Assembly: GCA_034506395.1 (NCBI GenBank)
Contig: JAPDPQ010000005.1
Location: 1-64,000 of the forward strand
Direction of reading: 5' to 3'
Source: a candidate division KSB1 bacterium
GTDB taxonomy: Bacteria > Zhuqueibacterota > Zhuqueibacteria > Thermofontimicrobiales > Thermofontimicrobiaceae
Length of the DNA stretch: 64,000 bases
How positions within the stretch are numbered: the stretch's first letter is position 1; each line of letters opens with the position of its first letter. Below are positions 18,606 through 27,902 of the stretch, piece by piece. A program made the translations under genes and the position numbers. The notes below the pieces were generated by a model. That model worked only from the letters and a program-made list of their open reading frames with translations. It searched no databases and was not told where the DNA came from.

Positions 18606-19793
18606 TTAAGGCGCACCATATTTCTGCATGAACAGCTTGATGATCCGCTTGCGGGCGGGATTAAGCTCATCCCGTCGGTTGACATAAAGATACTGTTTTG
18701 ATCCCCAGGCCATCGCATAACTGGATGGTTCGATCACCCCTGGATATAATGGTTCAAAGCTGCCATCGGGATGAACCACCAGAATGGCCAGAGCGGCATT
18801 GGTGCCAATGTAAAGGTCACCATCGGCAGCAAAGACCAGGGATTGGACCTCTGAAACGGGGTCGACTTTGGTGCTCCAATCGAAGTAGACCTCGCGCTCA
18901 CCCAATTGATCGTCAGAGATGATCCTATTGCGCCACACGTATTGTTTATTGGTGGTTTTATCTACGCCACCGCAATAGACATAGCCATTGAAAACCTGAA
19001 TCGCCTTAATATAGATCGATGGATAAGAGGCAACCGCAGCACCAGAGCCATCCGGCTTGATCCGATAGAGATCGTTGTTGTCGCCCCCGGCGTACATCAT
19101 ACCGCTGGGTGAAAAATCGAAATCCCAAATTTTCCCTGGTGCATCGATCCATTTCACCGATGTGCCGCCAGTGGCCAATGGGATCCGATAGAGCGCAGTG
19201 GTTAACCGAGATAAATATAGATAACCATCTGGTCCGACCCGCATGGCTTGAGCCTTGAGAAAGCTTGTGGTACCAAAATCATTGCGGACACCATCCGGGG
19301 TGATTTTCACCACTTTTCGAGTGGTCAACGATACGTAAAGATTTTCATTTTGATCGCAGGCGATCCCATAGGCATCATCATATTGACCAATGTCACTGTA
19401 TTCCCATACAGCCTGTTTCAATTTGTATTTCATCACATTGCTGAACAGAAACGCCCCGCGCACAGCGATTTTAATCTTGATGGAATCTGAAGGAGTGTTG
19501 GGACTCTTCAATACCAGTTTCGTCTCACTGGCCGAGGTGATCGGCACCTTAGTCTTGTTAAAGAACACCAGATTCTCATCGATAACTGGAGAGAAATTGG
19601 CACCGAGGATCTGAATATCACCAATCCCAGCCAATGCACTATCTGCTGGGACGATAGCGGTGATGACTGGAGCAGGGTTTCCCGTTACATTTGGATCGAA
19701 CAGGCTCGGCGGAACATCTGCCTCGCATCCAATCATCACCAGCATCAATGTGAGCGTGATTCCTATTAGGGAAGCTGAGCTTAATTTATTCAT
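18606..19793 (-). CDS. IPT/TIG-domain beta-propeller lipoprotein, cassette B
   Basis: 395 residues from the ATG at 19793, which has GGAG eight bases upstream; an in-frame TTG at 19811 has none. The signal ends at lipobox MIG-Cys23. An IPT/TIG domain (PVITAIVPADSALAG..., ILGANFSP) is followed by an NHL-like propeller (GPDGYLYLSR, SPSGMMYAGG, AADGDLYIG). It aligns along its whole length with the cassette A lipoprotein (same length, same 'EPSSYAMAWGSKQYLYV..RRDE' type end). It is last in cassette B, 47 bp after the PorV-like gene. It probably sits on the outer membrane with the receptor of its cassette. Confidence 0.85.
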   Translation of the reverse strand: MNKLSSASLIGITLTLMLVMIGCEADVPPSLFDPNVTGNPAPVITAIVPADSALAGIGDIQILGANFSPVIDENLVFFNKTKVPITSASETKLVLKSPNTPSDSIKIKIAVRGAFLFSNVMKYKLKQAVWEYSDIGQYDDAYGIACDQNENLYVSLTTRKVVKITPDGVRNDFGTTSFLKAQAMRVGPDGYLYLSRLTTALYRIPLATGGTSVKWIDAPGKIWDFDFSPSGMMYAGGDNNDLYRIKPDGSGAAVASYPSIYIKAIQVFNGYVYCGGVDKTTNKQYVWRNRIISDDQLGEREVYFDWSTKVDPVSEVQSLVFAADGDLYIGTNAALAILVVHPDGSFEPLYPGVIEPSSYAMAWGSKQYLYVNRRDELNPARKRIIKLFMQKYGAP

Positions 19794-19840
19794 CGGTTCG
19801 CTCCTTTGCAAATATATTTTCGAATATTCTCAGTTTTCTA

Positions 19841-20863
19841 TTAAAGTGACAATCGGAATGAGACCCGTTGGACATTATCGAACACGCCGAACGGAGTATA
19901 TGAATAATCCAGGGCGATCATCCGATCGCCGAATTTTTTCTGCACGCCAAAGCCAGCGCTAAGATCCTCTTCGTCGCGATTGTACATATAACCAAGTCGC
20001 AGCGCCAGCATGTTCATCATCATATATTCAGCCCCGAAGTTCAACTGCTCGGAATAGTCGCGAGGATGAATCGCGTCGATAGAGACAAGCAGCGAATGTG
20101 GTGCGTTTGGCTCCATGAACAGGTCGAACACATTCATCGAGATGCCCATTTTGAAAGTCAGCGGCAACTGGAACCCTTCAGATTCAAATTTCACTTCCTG
20201 GGAGAAGTTGCGCACCGTCATGCCAAACACCAGGCTTTTGAACCCAGTTCGATAAATGGTACCGAAATCGATGGAGAAAGTGCTCAAATCATTATTGACG
20301 GTTTTCGTGATCCCTTCACTCACCTCTCCCACTGGCACCACGCTGCTGCCCAGCTTTTGGCTGACGTAACGGATGTGGCCGCCAACCGAGAAACGATCGG
20401 TCAACGCCTTACCATAGCCGATGCCAAAAGCGAAAGCAGAAGGGCTGAACGTTCCGGTATCGATGAAACCTTTTTCTGTAGTCGGATCCACCCGAGTGCC
20501 CAGGAACTCGCCGTAATCGACCGACATCACGGTGAACCCGAAGGTGCCATATTTACCATAAGCTGGATTCAAGGCAATGCTGGCCGAATAATGGACCATA
20601 TCAGCGAACCATTTATTCTGATTCACGGAGAGATCTAAAAACGTGTTCATCAATGGGAGATTGGCTGGATTATGGAACAGCGAGAGCGAGTTGCCTGGCA
20701 CCGTGGTGAACGCTTCGCCCATGGCGGCGGCACGAGCTTCAGTTGCCACACTGAGAAATTGAAAACCGGTTTGAGCCAATTTTTTATCCGCGCTGAAGCT
20801 CTGGGTTTGATATAATCCCACCGCCAGCATAACGATCAAGCAAATGAGCAAGTTTTGTTTCAT
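19841..20863 (-). CDS. PorV/PorQ-like outer-membrane protein, cassette B
   Basis: 340 residues from the ATG at 20863 (MKQNLLICLIVMLAVGL signal peptide; GGAG ten bases upstream). The family signature 'KLAQTGFQFLSVATEARAAAMGEAFT' type start is seen in parts: LSVATEARAAAMG (about 40-52), then LFHNPANLP. A beta-barrel pattern of alternating residues continues to the aromatic end (...FDNVQRVSFRLSL). In Bacteroidota, PorV carries T9SS cargo from the translocon to the attachment complex, and related proteins are outer-membrane channels. It lies between the ~700-aa protein gene (8 bp upstream) and the lipoprotein gene, so co-transcription is likely. It could serve as the cassette's own cargo shuttle (inference). 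Confidence 0.82.
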   Translation of the reverse strand: MKQNLLICLIVMLAVGLYQTQSFSADKKLAQTGFQFLSVATEARAAAMGEAFTTVPGNSLSLFHNPANLPLMNTFLDLSVNQNKWFADMVHYSASIALNPAYGKYGTFGFTVMSVDYGEFLGTRVDPTTEKGFIDTGTFSPSAFAFGIGYGKALTDRFSVGGHIRYVSQKLGSSVVPVGEVSEGITKTVNNDLSTFSIDFGTIYRTGFKSLVFGMTVRNFSQEVKFESEGFQLPLTFKMGISMNVFDLFMEPNAPHSLLVSIDAIHPRDYSEQLNFGAEYMMMNMLALRLGYMYNRDEEDLSAGFGVQKKFGDRMIALDYSYTPFGVFDNVQRVSFRLSL

Positions 20864-20901
20864 TGTATCATGTCTCCTAAAATGTTTTAACATTCTTCTG
20901 G

Positions 20902-23016
20902 TTATCGAATGATCACAAATTTGCGAATGGCACTATCACCCTTTTTGAACAACAATTCGCCAGTCTGCGAATCATAGTAATCCTCGGTCACTTCGAAGTG
21001 GGCGATGTAAACTCCACTGACGACCACCTGCCGGGAAGAGGTTATCGAGTTCCATTCCGCGTCGCCGCTACCGTCGGTATGCTCGATCGTGTAGATCAGG
21101 TCGCCTCGTTCGGTGAAAATCTTAATCGTGCAGAACGGCGGAATGTCCAGAAACATGATTCGATCCGGGCCGCTGATCCCATATTGCAGATCCCGAGCTT
21201 TGATGTTGTATGGATTTGGAACGACACGGATCGCTTCCAGATTTTGTCCAGATTGTCGTTTCAATTTTGCTGGGGTATTAGTTCTGGTGTAGAACATGCT
21301 GCTTTGAAGTGGGCCGCCCGGATTCGCTGGGGTATTATTGGTAGTACCATCGCTAAATGAAACGATGTAATAGTAATAATCGAAGCCCCGCTGGGCGGTC
21401 TTGTCAGCAAATTCATTCACAATCTGCGGATGATCGGTGCCTTTCCCACAAGCAAAAATCTCCTGATAAGTCGTATCTGCTTTATGAATGGCGCGATAGA
21501 TGCGATACCCGGCAAAACCTGGGAACGATTCGGCATTATTCGACCACGATAGCATAATGCGATCGCCACCAGAATTCACTTCGAATAGATCTGGCGGTGG
21601 CGGCGGCAATGGGATCTGGTAATTCAAATTATAGTTCATTATAGCCCGCTGGAATGTCTTGTATAATGAATCTCTGCCAGTGTAAACCCAGGCGTTCTTG
21701 TATTCATCTTTATTGTTTGTCGTTGAACCATTCGGCAGCTTGAATGGGCCCTGTCCTGCCAGCCATCTGGCACCGATGGTGTAGCAGGAATCGCGACATA
21801 AGCCCGAGATTCCCTCCGCGATCACCAGATGGATGCTATCACCAGGTTCCAGAGTATATGGGCCGAATCCAAGGCAATGCGAGAATCCGCCTGGTGTATT
21901 GCCCCAAACATCGGCAAAACCATCGCCGACAGCGTCAGCGTGCATGATCGGAGGATGCCCAGCCGTCATCGCCGCATATTCCTCCGCCATCTTTGCAGGA
22001 TTGAACTGGTCATTGCCAGAGGTGATGGGAACATCTGAACCAAGGAACTGCGTGGTAGTGGGCTGATTTGGATCGTGAGATTTATCTTTTGCGGATTTAT
22101 CAGCATGAAGCACCAGGTTGCCCACATACTGGGCGGCACCTAAATGACCATCGCCGCCAGCCTTCCCATTGGGTCCACCCACACAATCGAACGATGCCTT
22201 GGAATGCCGGCCAGTCCATGAGAATTCACTCAAATAAGGCGTACCAGAGAGCGGATCATAGACCAGCATGGTATCGTTCATGGTACAATGGCCCCAAGCA
22301 GAGGATTGCGGCAAATAGTAATAGCCATAAGGCCCGGTCTCCCGAGCTGCGGTATAGCGATACTGAAAGAAGAACACGACGTCATTGAGCGTCTGCTGAT
22401 AAACGGTACCCTTGTTGTCGATAATCCCTGTGTTCTTGAATACGTAATCGGTGATAAAGTAATTGTCATGATATTGCTGGCTAAAGGCATAGACTTTCCG
22501 ATATTCCGTAATCCCGATCGAAAAATTAACCACATTATAAAGAATTCGATCAGTTACAAGATTGGGATCCACTTCATCGACAAAATCCATATAATCCAAG
22601 AAGCCAGCAGGAATGCCGTCCACATAAACTCGAGGCCGATCGTAACGGCCAAGCAATTTGAAAATAACGGGAATCGATTCATTCTTTTCGTCGCTCACGC
22701 GAGGCCCAACATGGACGACCTTATAGTCGAAGGTTTTATTGACCAGAGGATCGTAATAATTTTTAGCTCCGATCCAAAGCGCCTTGGCAGCCTTGCAATC
22801 CTGCCAATTGAATTGAGCTGGCCAACGCAGTCCGTCCTGCTGGTCGGAGACCAGATGTCGACGTCCCACCTCAACTTCGCAGCCCATGCTGGAGAACCAA
22901 TCATGCAACATGCCTACTGCCAGCCATTTGGTTTCATCGGCAAACACCATGGTGCTGATGCAACATATCACAAGCAGCAGGATCGAAATTCGGGTGAATT
23001 TATTCCTTTGCGTCAT
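20902..23016 (-). CDS. ~700-aa secreted protein with Fn3-like and FlgD/T9SS-like C-terminal domain, cassette B
   Basis: 704 residues, signal peptide 1-26, GAGG seven bases before the ATG. Paralogue of 12758-14890 and 27903-29978. It shows VGMLHDWFSSMGCEVEVG near the mature start, KALWIGAKNYYD, 'FSQQYHDNYFITDYVFKNTG', LHADKSAKDKSHDPNQP, 'GPYTLEPGDSIHLVIAEGI', an Fn3-like segment (GGDRIMLSW ... GYRIYRA) and the RVVPNPYN...KFVIIR tail. The tail is nearly identical to that of cassette A (SSRQVVVSGVYIAHFEVTED). No enzyme motif is recognised. It follows the receptor gene after an 86-bp gap that holds a perfect hairpin. Confidence 0.78.
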   Translation of the reverse strand: MTQRNKFTRISILLLVICCISTMVFADETKWLAVGMLHDWFSSMGCEVEVGRRHLVSDQQDGLRWPAQFNWQDCKAAKALWIGAKNYYDPLVNKTFDYKVVHVGPRVSDEKNESIPVIFKLLGRYDRPRVYVDGIPAGFLDYMDFVDEVDPNLVTDRILYNVVNFSIGITEYRKVYAFSQQYHDNYFITDYVFKNTGIIDNKGTVYQQTLNDVVFFFQYRYTAARETGPYGYYYLPQSSAWGHCTMNDTMLVYDPLSGTPYLSEFSWTGRHSKASFDCVGGPNGKAGGDGHLGAAQYVGNLVLHADKSAKDKSHDPNQPTTTQFLGSDVPITSGNDQFNPAKMAEEYAAMTAGHPPIMHADAVGDGFADVWGNTPGGFSHCLGFGPYTLEPGDSIHLVIAEGISGLCRDSCYTIGARWLAGQGPFKLPNGSTTNNKDEYKNAWVYTGRDSLYKTFQRAIMNYNLNYQIPLPPPPPDLFEVNSGGDRIMLSWSNNAESFPGFAGYRIYRAIHKADTTYQEIFACGKGTDHPQIVNEFADKTAQRGFDYYYYIVSFSDGTTNNTPANPGGPLQSSMFYTRTNTPAKLKRQSGQNLEAIRVVPNPYNIKARDLQYGISGPDRIMFLDIPPFCTIKIFTERGDLIYTIEHTDGSGDAEWNSITSSRQVVVSGVYIAHFEVTEDYYDSQTGELLFKKGDSAIRKFVIIR

Positions 23017-23062
23017 ACTGCTTCCTCTAATTTAATTGTTTGACTGAACCCATCGATTGAGC

Positions 23063-23093
23063 GACCTGGTCGGCAAACATCACCGACCAGGTC
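23063..23093 (-). promoter_or_regulatory. Intercistronic hairpin after the cassette B receptor stop codon
   Basis: GACCTGGTCGG (23063-23073) pairs perfectly over 11 bp with CCGACCAGGTC (23083-23093) around a nine-base loop, ten bases past the receptor stop. On the minus strand the stem is followed by GCTCAATC, not a T-run, so full termination is unlikely. Transcript stabilisation or partial attenuation fits better. On the plus strand TTTTC follows. Confidence 0.65.
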
Positions 23094-23102
23094 TTTTCAA
23101 AT

Positions 23103-26100
23103 TTAAAAATTGAAATTCACATTAATACCGAAGAAAACACTTCTCGGATTGAGAAAGGTGAACGAGGTTTGGTTCGGCATATCGATGTAAGCTTTGTCTT
23201 CCAGAATTTTATTCAACCGCTTTTTCTCAACCTCTTGCCAACTGTCGTTCTGATACTGCACATAGGTTTTGGTTGCCGCATCATAGTAGATCACCCGCGG
23301 ATTGGGATTGCGTAACTGCGTGTAATCGGCCACCCATTCCATCGGTTGGTATTCCACCCCAGTTTTTCGATAATCGCCAGGCCGATCGTTGCCAGGGATG
23401 TTGCCATATCCCAACCTATCGGCAATTTTTGCTGGGAGATGCAGCGATTGCATATAGTAGTTTCGATCATAAACATTCACAAACGACAACCGCGAGAAAT
23501 GCTTCAGGTTGAAAACATTATAGACATCCATAAACAACTTCACTTCAAAGCGATTGAATAGGAAACTCTTGGACAATTTGAGGTCAACATTATAGGTGGA
23601 GGTCCAGCGAACGTTATATTGAATTCCTGGCACACTATTGGGATTCCACGTATCCCACAGCCCGCCGGTCCAGTTACCTAACAATAGCAGATGCCAGTCG
23701 CTCCATGGCCGAATTCCCATGACCTCTCCGCCAAGATCGGTCGGGGTATGGAAATCCAGATAGGCTTTGAACCGCGGTCGCGGACGCGGCTTGGATTGCT
23801 GCGGGTTCTTTCTTAAATAATCTCGCTGATCAGCTGGGTTCTCGTAGTTCTCCCTGACACCAAAATACCCAGATGTCCCAACCCGATATTCATAATTGAG
23901 ATCTCCATAGAACCATCGGCCCGTGGATTTGTAAATGTCCACCTCAAAGCCGCGAATATCTTCGTAATTGTTGTTGGTGAGCTTATAGTAATTGACTTTG
24001 CCATCGAAGCTAATGTAACGAACCCAGGCCTCCTGATCCGTGATGTCCTTATAATAGGCGGATAAATGGAACAGGTAGTCTTTTAAAATGGCATGATCGT
24101 ATCCTAATTCATAGGAGACGGTCTTGGCCAAAGGAATCGTGGGGTCGCCGAAATAATCGATTTGGCCAGTGAGCGCGCGTTGGTTGCGATAGTAGAGCTC
24201 CGAGGTCGGCATTTGACGATAGTGGCCATAGTTAAAATATAATTTTGAATTCACCGTAATCGGGTGCGAAATGGCCAAGCGCGGGCTCACCGTAAAACGA
24301 CCCTTAACGTTTTTGGTCTTATAGCGCGCTTCGTCTTCTGGCACGAATTTGCTGGAGAAATAACCGCGCTCGTACGGTGTCACATCATACCACTTGCCAT
24401 TCGGGTTGCTATATTCCATGATCAATCCCAACGAGGAGATGAAGCCTCCCACTTCGATTTTGTCCTGAACATAAAACGATCCACGATACGGATTCTGCTT
24501 GATAATTGTCCAGGTATTTCCTTCAGGCAAATACTTATTGATCTGCCCAAAACTCATATCAAATTGGTCATAGACGAACTCAATTCCAGTCTTCAACTGG
24601 TTCTTGCTATCGATCTGGCTCACCAGGTCGGCTCGGCCGGTCCAGGTAGCAAATTTACTGGAGTCCCGAGACACGCTGATAGGGCCACCCATGATAAAAA
24701 TTCCATCCATTCCGAAAATCGGAACCTCGCTGAACCCATACGGTCGCTCATCCTCAAAGTAACCTGGGAAGACCTCGTATTTCTTGGTGAGATCGCGATA
24801 GCGTCCCGGACCAGTATGATACCTCTTGCCGATGCGCTTCATCTGCACCTCGTAAAACGTATTTGGGCTGAGCGTATGGGTGAACTTGGCGGAAACTGTA
24901 TTATAGAAACGAGAAGTTGGCGACCAATAGATATTGGTATAGATTCGGGTTGGTGTTGTAAAACTTCCAGTGATCATCTGTTCAGCGATATCCTCAGGAG
25001 TTTCCATGTAACTGGTCCCACCGGAGAACGAAGAAGAAACTGCATACGTCTCGCCATACAAACCCAGTAGTGACAATTTCATGTCTGGCCGCAGGTCCGA
25101 ATTCAATTTCAGCATCCAGCTCTTATTGGTCAGCGCTTTGCGCGACAATTCGATCATATACATGTTCTGCTCTTGTCGGAACGATGTATAGAACCGCAAG
25201 TTGCCCAACGCTTTGCCGATGAATGGCACGGGCCCACCAAACCCTCCATCAACGTTATAATCCGGGTCTTTAATATCCCCCTGCTTACGATGTTCATATA
25301 TGAAAATGCGCTGAGCTGCTTCAGGAGTCAGGTCATTGGTGGGATCATCATCCTGAAGCGTTCGTTCGGCCACCGCATTCCAGCCACTGAACTCAGGATA
25401 TTGTCGCTGGGTGTAGAGATCCCAGTTGCCATTTTTCGTGCCGGTCCAACATACATCCGGGTCCAAATAAGGCCGTAGCCAGTAGAAATTAGGATCGTAC
25501 GGCGACATGCCAAAATATTTTGGTGATGGTGGATGATATTTGTAGGTAATGGTTCCGCTATAGCGGTCACTGCTCCCCTCTCGAGTGACCACGTTGACGA
25601 CACCTGAACGGACATTTTGATACTCGGCGTTAAAACCACCAGTCTGCACCGAGATCTCTTGAACAGCGCTCAGCGGTACTGCCGTCATTGGCCTGCTGTC
25701 ACGTTCATCGCGAAGCACGATGCCATCGACCATAAAGATCGCTTGAGTGGCCCCGCTCCCTCGAATGCTTAAATCCTTCGTAATACCAGCTTGAAGTCCC
25801 ATCACTTCATTGACGCTGGTCACTGGCAAAGCGGCGATTTGATCGGTACTGATATTTTTCTTGCTGGCAGCCACGTCCTTCTCAACCACAGGACGTTCCG
25901 CTACCACCGTAACCACCTCTCCCATCAGCACTTCAGATTTCATTGGAAAATCAACCGTGGTGGTTTGATCAATAAACACGCGCACGTCGGTCTTGTTCAG
26001 TGCGGCATAACCGATCATGGTGGCTGTGAGCGTGTAGGTACCAGGGGGCACATTTAAGATAACATATTTCCCAGCAGCATCAGATGCCGCACCCATAGTA

Positions 26101-26264
26101 GTACCTTTTACCACAATGTTGACGCCTGGCAACGGCAAATTGGTATCAGCGTCAATGACAACGCCAGCAATCTTGCCGGTCACGCCAGCCAGCCCAATTT
26201 GAGCTGAGAGCAACATCGTCATCATTAAAAAGACAAACAGTCGCTTCATAACTGGTTCTCCCAT
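23103..26264 (-). CDS. TonB-dependent outer-membrane receptor, cassette B
   Basis: 1053 residues from the ATG at 26264 (AGGAG seven bases upstream). An ATG five codons later (26249) also has GGGAG at eight bases and gives the neater signal peptide MKRLFVFLMMTMLLSAQIGLA. The open frame extends a further 50 codons without support. The domains are as in cassette A: a carboxypeptidase-regulatory-like domain (TGKIAGVVIDADT ... PPGTYTLTATMIGY), a plug (VVAERPVVEKDVAASKK; VDGIVLRDERDSRP; TGGFNAEYQNVRSGVVNVVTREG) and a barrel ending FFGINVNFNF. The receptor is about 40 residues longer than its paralogues. It is driven by a near-consensus promoter at 26457-26485 and followed by a strong hairpin. Ligand unknown. 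Confidence 0.9.
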   Translation of the reverse strand: MGEPVMKRLFVFLMMTMLLSAQIGLAGVTGKIAGVVIDADTNLPLPGVNIVVKGTTMGAASDAAGKYVILNVPPGTYTLTATMIGYAALNKTDVRVFIDQTTTVDFPMKSEVLMGEVVTVVAERPVVEKDVAASKKNISTDQIAALPVTSVNEVMGLQAGITKDLSIRGSGATQAIFMVDGIVLRDERDSRPMTAVPLSAVQEISVQTGGFNAEYQNVRSGVVNVVTREGSSDRYSGTITYKYHPPSPKYFGMSPYDPNFYWLRPYLDPDVCWTGTKNGNWDLYTQRQYPEFSGWNAVAERTLQDDDPTNDLTPEAAQRIFIYEHRKQGDIKDPDYNVDGGFGGPVPFIGKALGNLRFYTSFRQEQNMYMIELSRKALTNKSWMLKLNSDLRPDMKLSLLGLYGETYAVSSSFSGGTSYMETPEDIAEQMITGSFTTPTRIYTNIYWSPTSRFYNTVSAKFTHTLSPNTFYEVQMKRIGKRYHTGPGRYRDLTKKYEVFPGYFEDERPYGFSEVPIFGMDGIFIMGGPISVSRDSSKFATWTGRADLVSQIDSKNQLKTGIEFVYDQFDMSFGQINKYLPEGNTWTIIKQNPYRGSFYVQDKIEVGGFISSLGLIMEYSNPNGKWYDVTPYERGYFSSKFVPEDEARYKTKNVKGRFTVSPRLAISHPITVNSKLYFNYGHYRQMPTSELYYRNQRALTGQIDYFGDPTIPLAKTVSYELGYDHAILKDYLFHLSAYYKDITDQEAWVRYISFDGKVNYYKLTNNNYEDIRGFEVDIYKSTGRWFYGDLNYEYRVGTSGYFGVRENYENPADQRDYLRKNPQQSKPRPRPRFKAYLDFHTPTDLGGEVMGIRPWSDWHLLLLGNWTGGLWDTWNPNSVPGIQYNVRWTSTYNVDLKLSKSFLFNRFEVKLFMDVYNVFNLKHFSRLSFVNVYDRNYYMQSLHLPAKIADRLGYGNIPGNDRPGDYRKTGVEYQPMEWVADYTQLRNPNPRVIYYDAATKTYVQYQNDSWQEVEKKRLNKILEDKAYIDMPNQTSFTFLNPRSVFFGINVNFNF

Positions 26265-26456
26265 GCAAAATCTCCTAAATAGTTGATGATGATTTTCGGT
26301 TAGAGAATTGAAATGCATTCCATTGCATCGATAGCCAATTATCGCATGCAATGCAGAGAAATGAGGGTTAGAAACAAAGCTTGTAAGAGATTTTTTGTAG
26401 TTACGAATGAACATATTTAAACTTCAGGTTGCCATCCACCAGATTCATGCCGCTAA

Positions 26457-26485
26457 AATATAAACCATTTTTAAATTCATGTCAA
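26457..26485 (-). promoter_or_regulatory. Sigma70-type promoter of cassette B
   Basis: Read on the minus strand: -35 TTGACA (26480-26485), 17-bp spacer, -10 TATATT (26457-26462). Transcription would start near 26450, leaving a 5' UTR of about 185 nt before the receptor. The rest of the 565-bp gap 26265-26829 shows no gene. Confidence 0.8.
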
Positions 26486-26829
26486 GCGATTTTTGATGGA
26501 TTTTAATTTGACACTCGTTGTTGATATTGTCCATGCTCCGAAGACCAATCTCTACTTGCCCGCAATATCCGTTTCATCAATCACTCAAATTGCAGAAGAT
26601 CAAATGATACAGGGACTGATCGAATCCGAATCAGTACTCTAGTCTGTGATTGCTTTTCTTGACTGATGATCGATTCATCCCATTTTTGTCTTTCATCGGC
26701 GTTTTCATCGCGCGGCCAGCGATGGCTCGATCGCGCTCTCGTTATGCCAGATTTCAATCGAGCCTCAAACCCATTGCGACAAGCGATTATTATGAATGCA
26801 GGCGTTTAGCTGAACAACGCCCAGCACGC

Positions 26830-27867
26830 TTATAAAGAGAAATGGGCGGACAGGCGATGGACCGCATTGAAAGCGCCGAACGGCGTGTATGCATAATCCA
26901 CAGCTAAGCGATAATTTTTGAGCGCCTGTTGAAACCCAATTCCAGTGGTGAACCCATATTCATCATTCGGAGCGGAATAGCCAGCACGGATCGAAAATGT
27001 CTTGAACACCAGATACTCCAATCCCACATTGATCTGTTCTGGATAATCTCTCGGATGCGTGGCATCGACGCTAAACAACAAGGAACTATACTCCTTGCTC
27101 ATGAACGGATAAATATCCAGCAGATCCATGGCTGCGCCGATTCGGAAAATTAGGGGCAATTGAAAGCTTTCATCCTCATATCGGACCTCTTTAGAGAAAT
27201 TTCGGATACACATGCCGATATTCAAACTACGAAAGCCGGTTTTATAAAGCACCCCGAAGTCGAAAGCCGCCACTGAAGCGGAATAGCTTTTTCGAGTATA
27301 ATTTGCATCTGAAGCAGCACCAACCAGGCCCACGATGCTGCTCCCCATATTCTGGAACACATATTTGACATTGCCGCCCACAGAAAATTTGCTGGAGAGG
27401 GCCTTAGAATAGCCGATGCCAAACGCCAGGGCTGTTGGACTGAAACTTCCAGTTTCAACGTACCCCAATTCATTGGCCGCGTTATCATCACGAATGGTTC
27501 CAATCATATCCCCATAATCTACGGATAAAATCGTGAACCCAATGACGCCATAGCGACCGCTCCAAGGACTAAACGCCGCGCTGCCATAAAAATACTTGAT
27601 GTCCGCAATCCAGTCGACTTTGCCAAAAGAGATATCGGCGAAATGGGGCATCTCTGCCATAGCCGATGGGTTCAAGAACATCGCTGTCGAATATCCTTCT
27701 ACCGCGGTCACTGCATCTGCCATCCCGCTAATCCTGGCATCTGTCGTAACATTAAGGAACTTCATGCCAGTCTGCGCTAACTTTTGAACTTTTTGACCAT
27801 GCCCTGGCACAGTCAGCCAGATCACCATGGCCCAAATCATCGCTATGCAAATGCTGATTTTTTTCAT
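26830..27867 (-). CDS. PorV/PorQ-like outer-membrane protein, cassette C
   Basis: 345 residues from the ATG at 27867 (MKKISICIAMIWAMVIW signal peptide); the frame opens four codons earlier. Family marks: KLAQTGMKFLNVTTDARISGMADA, then a FLNPSAMAEM block that matches LFHNPANLP in cassette B. The end is FGAFNAVHRLSAHFSL, clearly related to FGVFDNVQRVSFRLSL of the cassette B paralogue. It is a predicted beta-barrel and a candidate shuttle for T9SS cargo. It is the last gene of cassette C, 35 bp after the ~700-aa protein gene; no lipoprotein gene follows. Confidence 0.82.
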   Translation of the reverse strand: MKKISICIAMIWAMVIWLTVPGHGQKVQKLAQTGMKFLNVTTDARISGMADAVTAVEGYSTAMFLNPSAMAEMPHFADISFGKVDWIADIKYFYGSAAFSPWSGRYGVIGFTILSVDYGDMIGTIRDDNAANELGYVETGSFSPTALAFGIGYSKALSSKFSVGGNVKYVFQNMGSSIVGLVGAASDANYTRKSYSASVAAFDFGVLYKTGFRSLNIGMCIRNFSKEVRYEDESFQLPLIFRIGAAMDLLDIYPFMSKEYSSLLFSVDATHPRDYPEQINVGLEYLVFKTFSIRAGYSAPNDEYGFTTGIGFQQALKNYRLAVDYAYTPFGAFNAVHRLSAHFSL

Positions 27868-27902
27868 AATCGTACCCATTTGGCTTCTTCATTATTCATT
27901 TT

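Noticed and set aside
24264-25070. 268-codon plus-strand frame inside the cassette B receptor
   Set aside because: Shadow frame of the receptor; no RBS, no domain. The same holds for 14066-14869, 22288-23043, 29178-29921 and 15576-16250.
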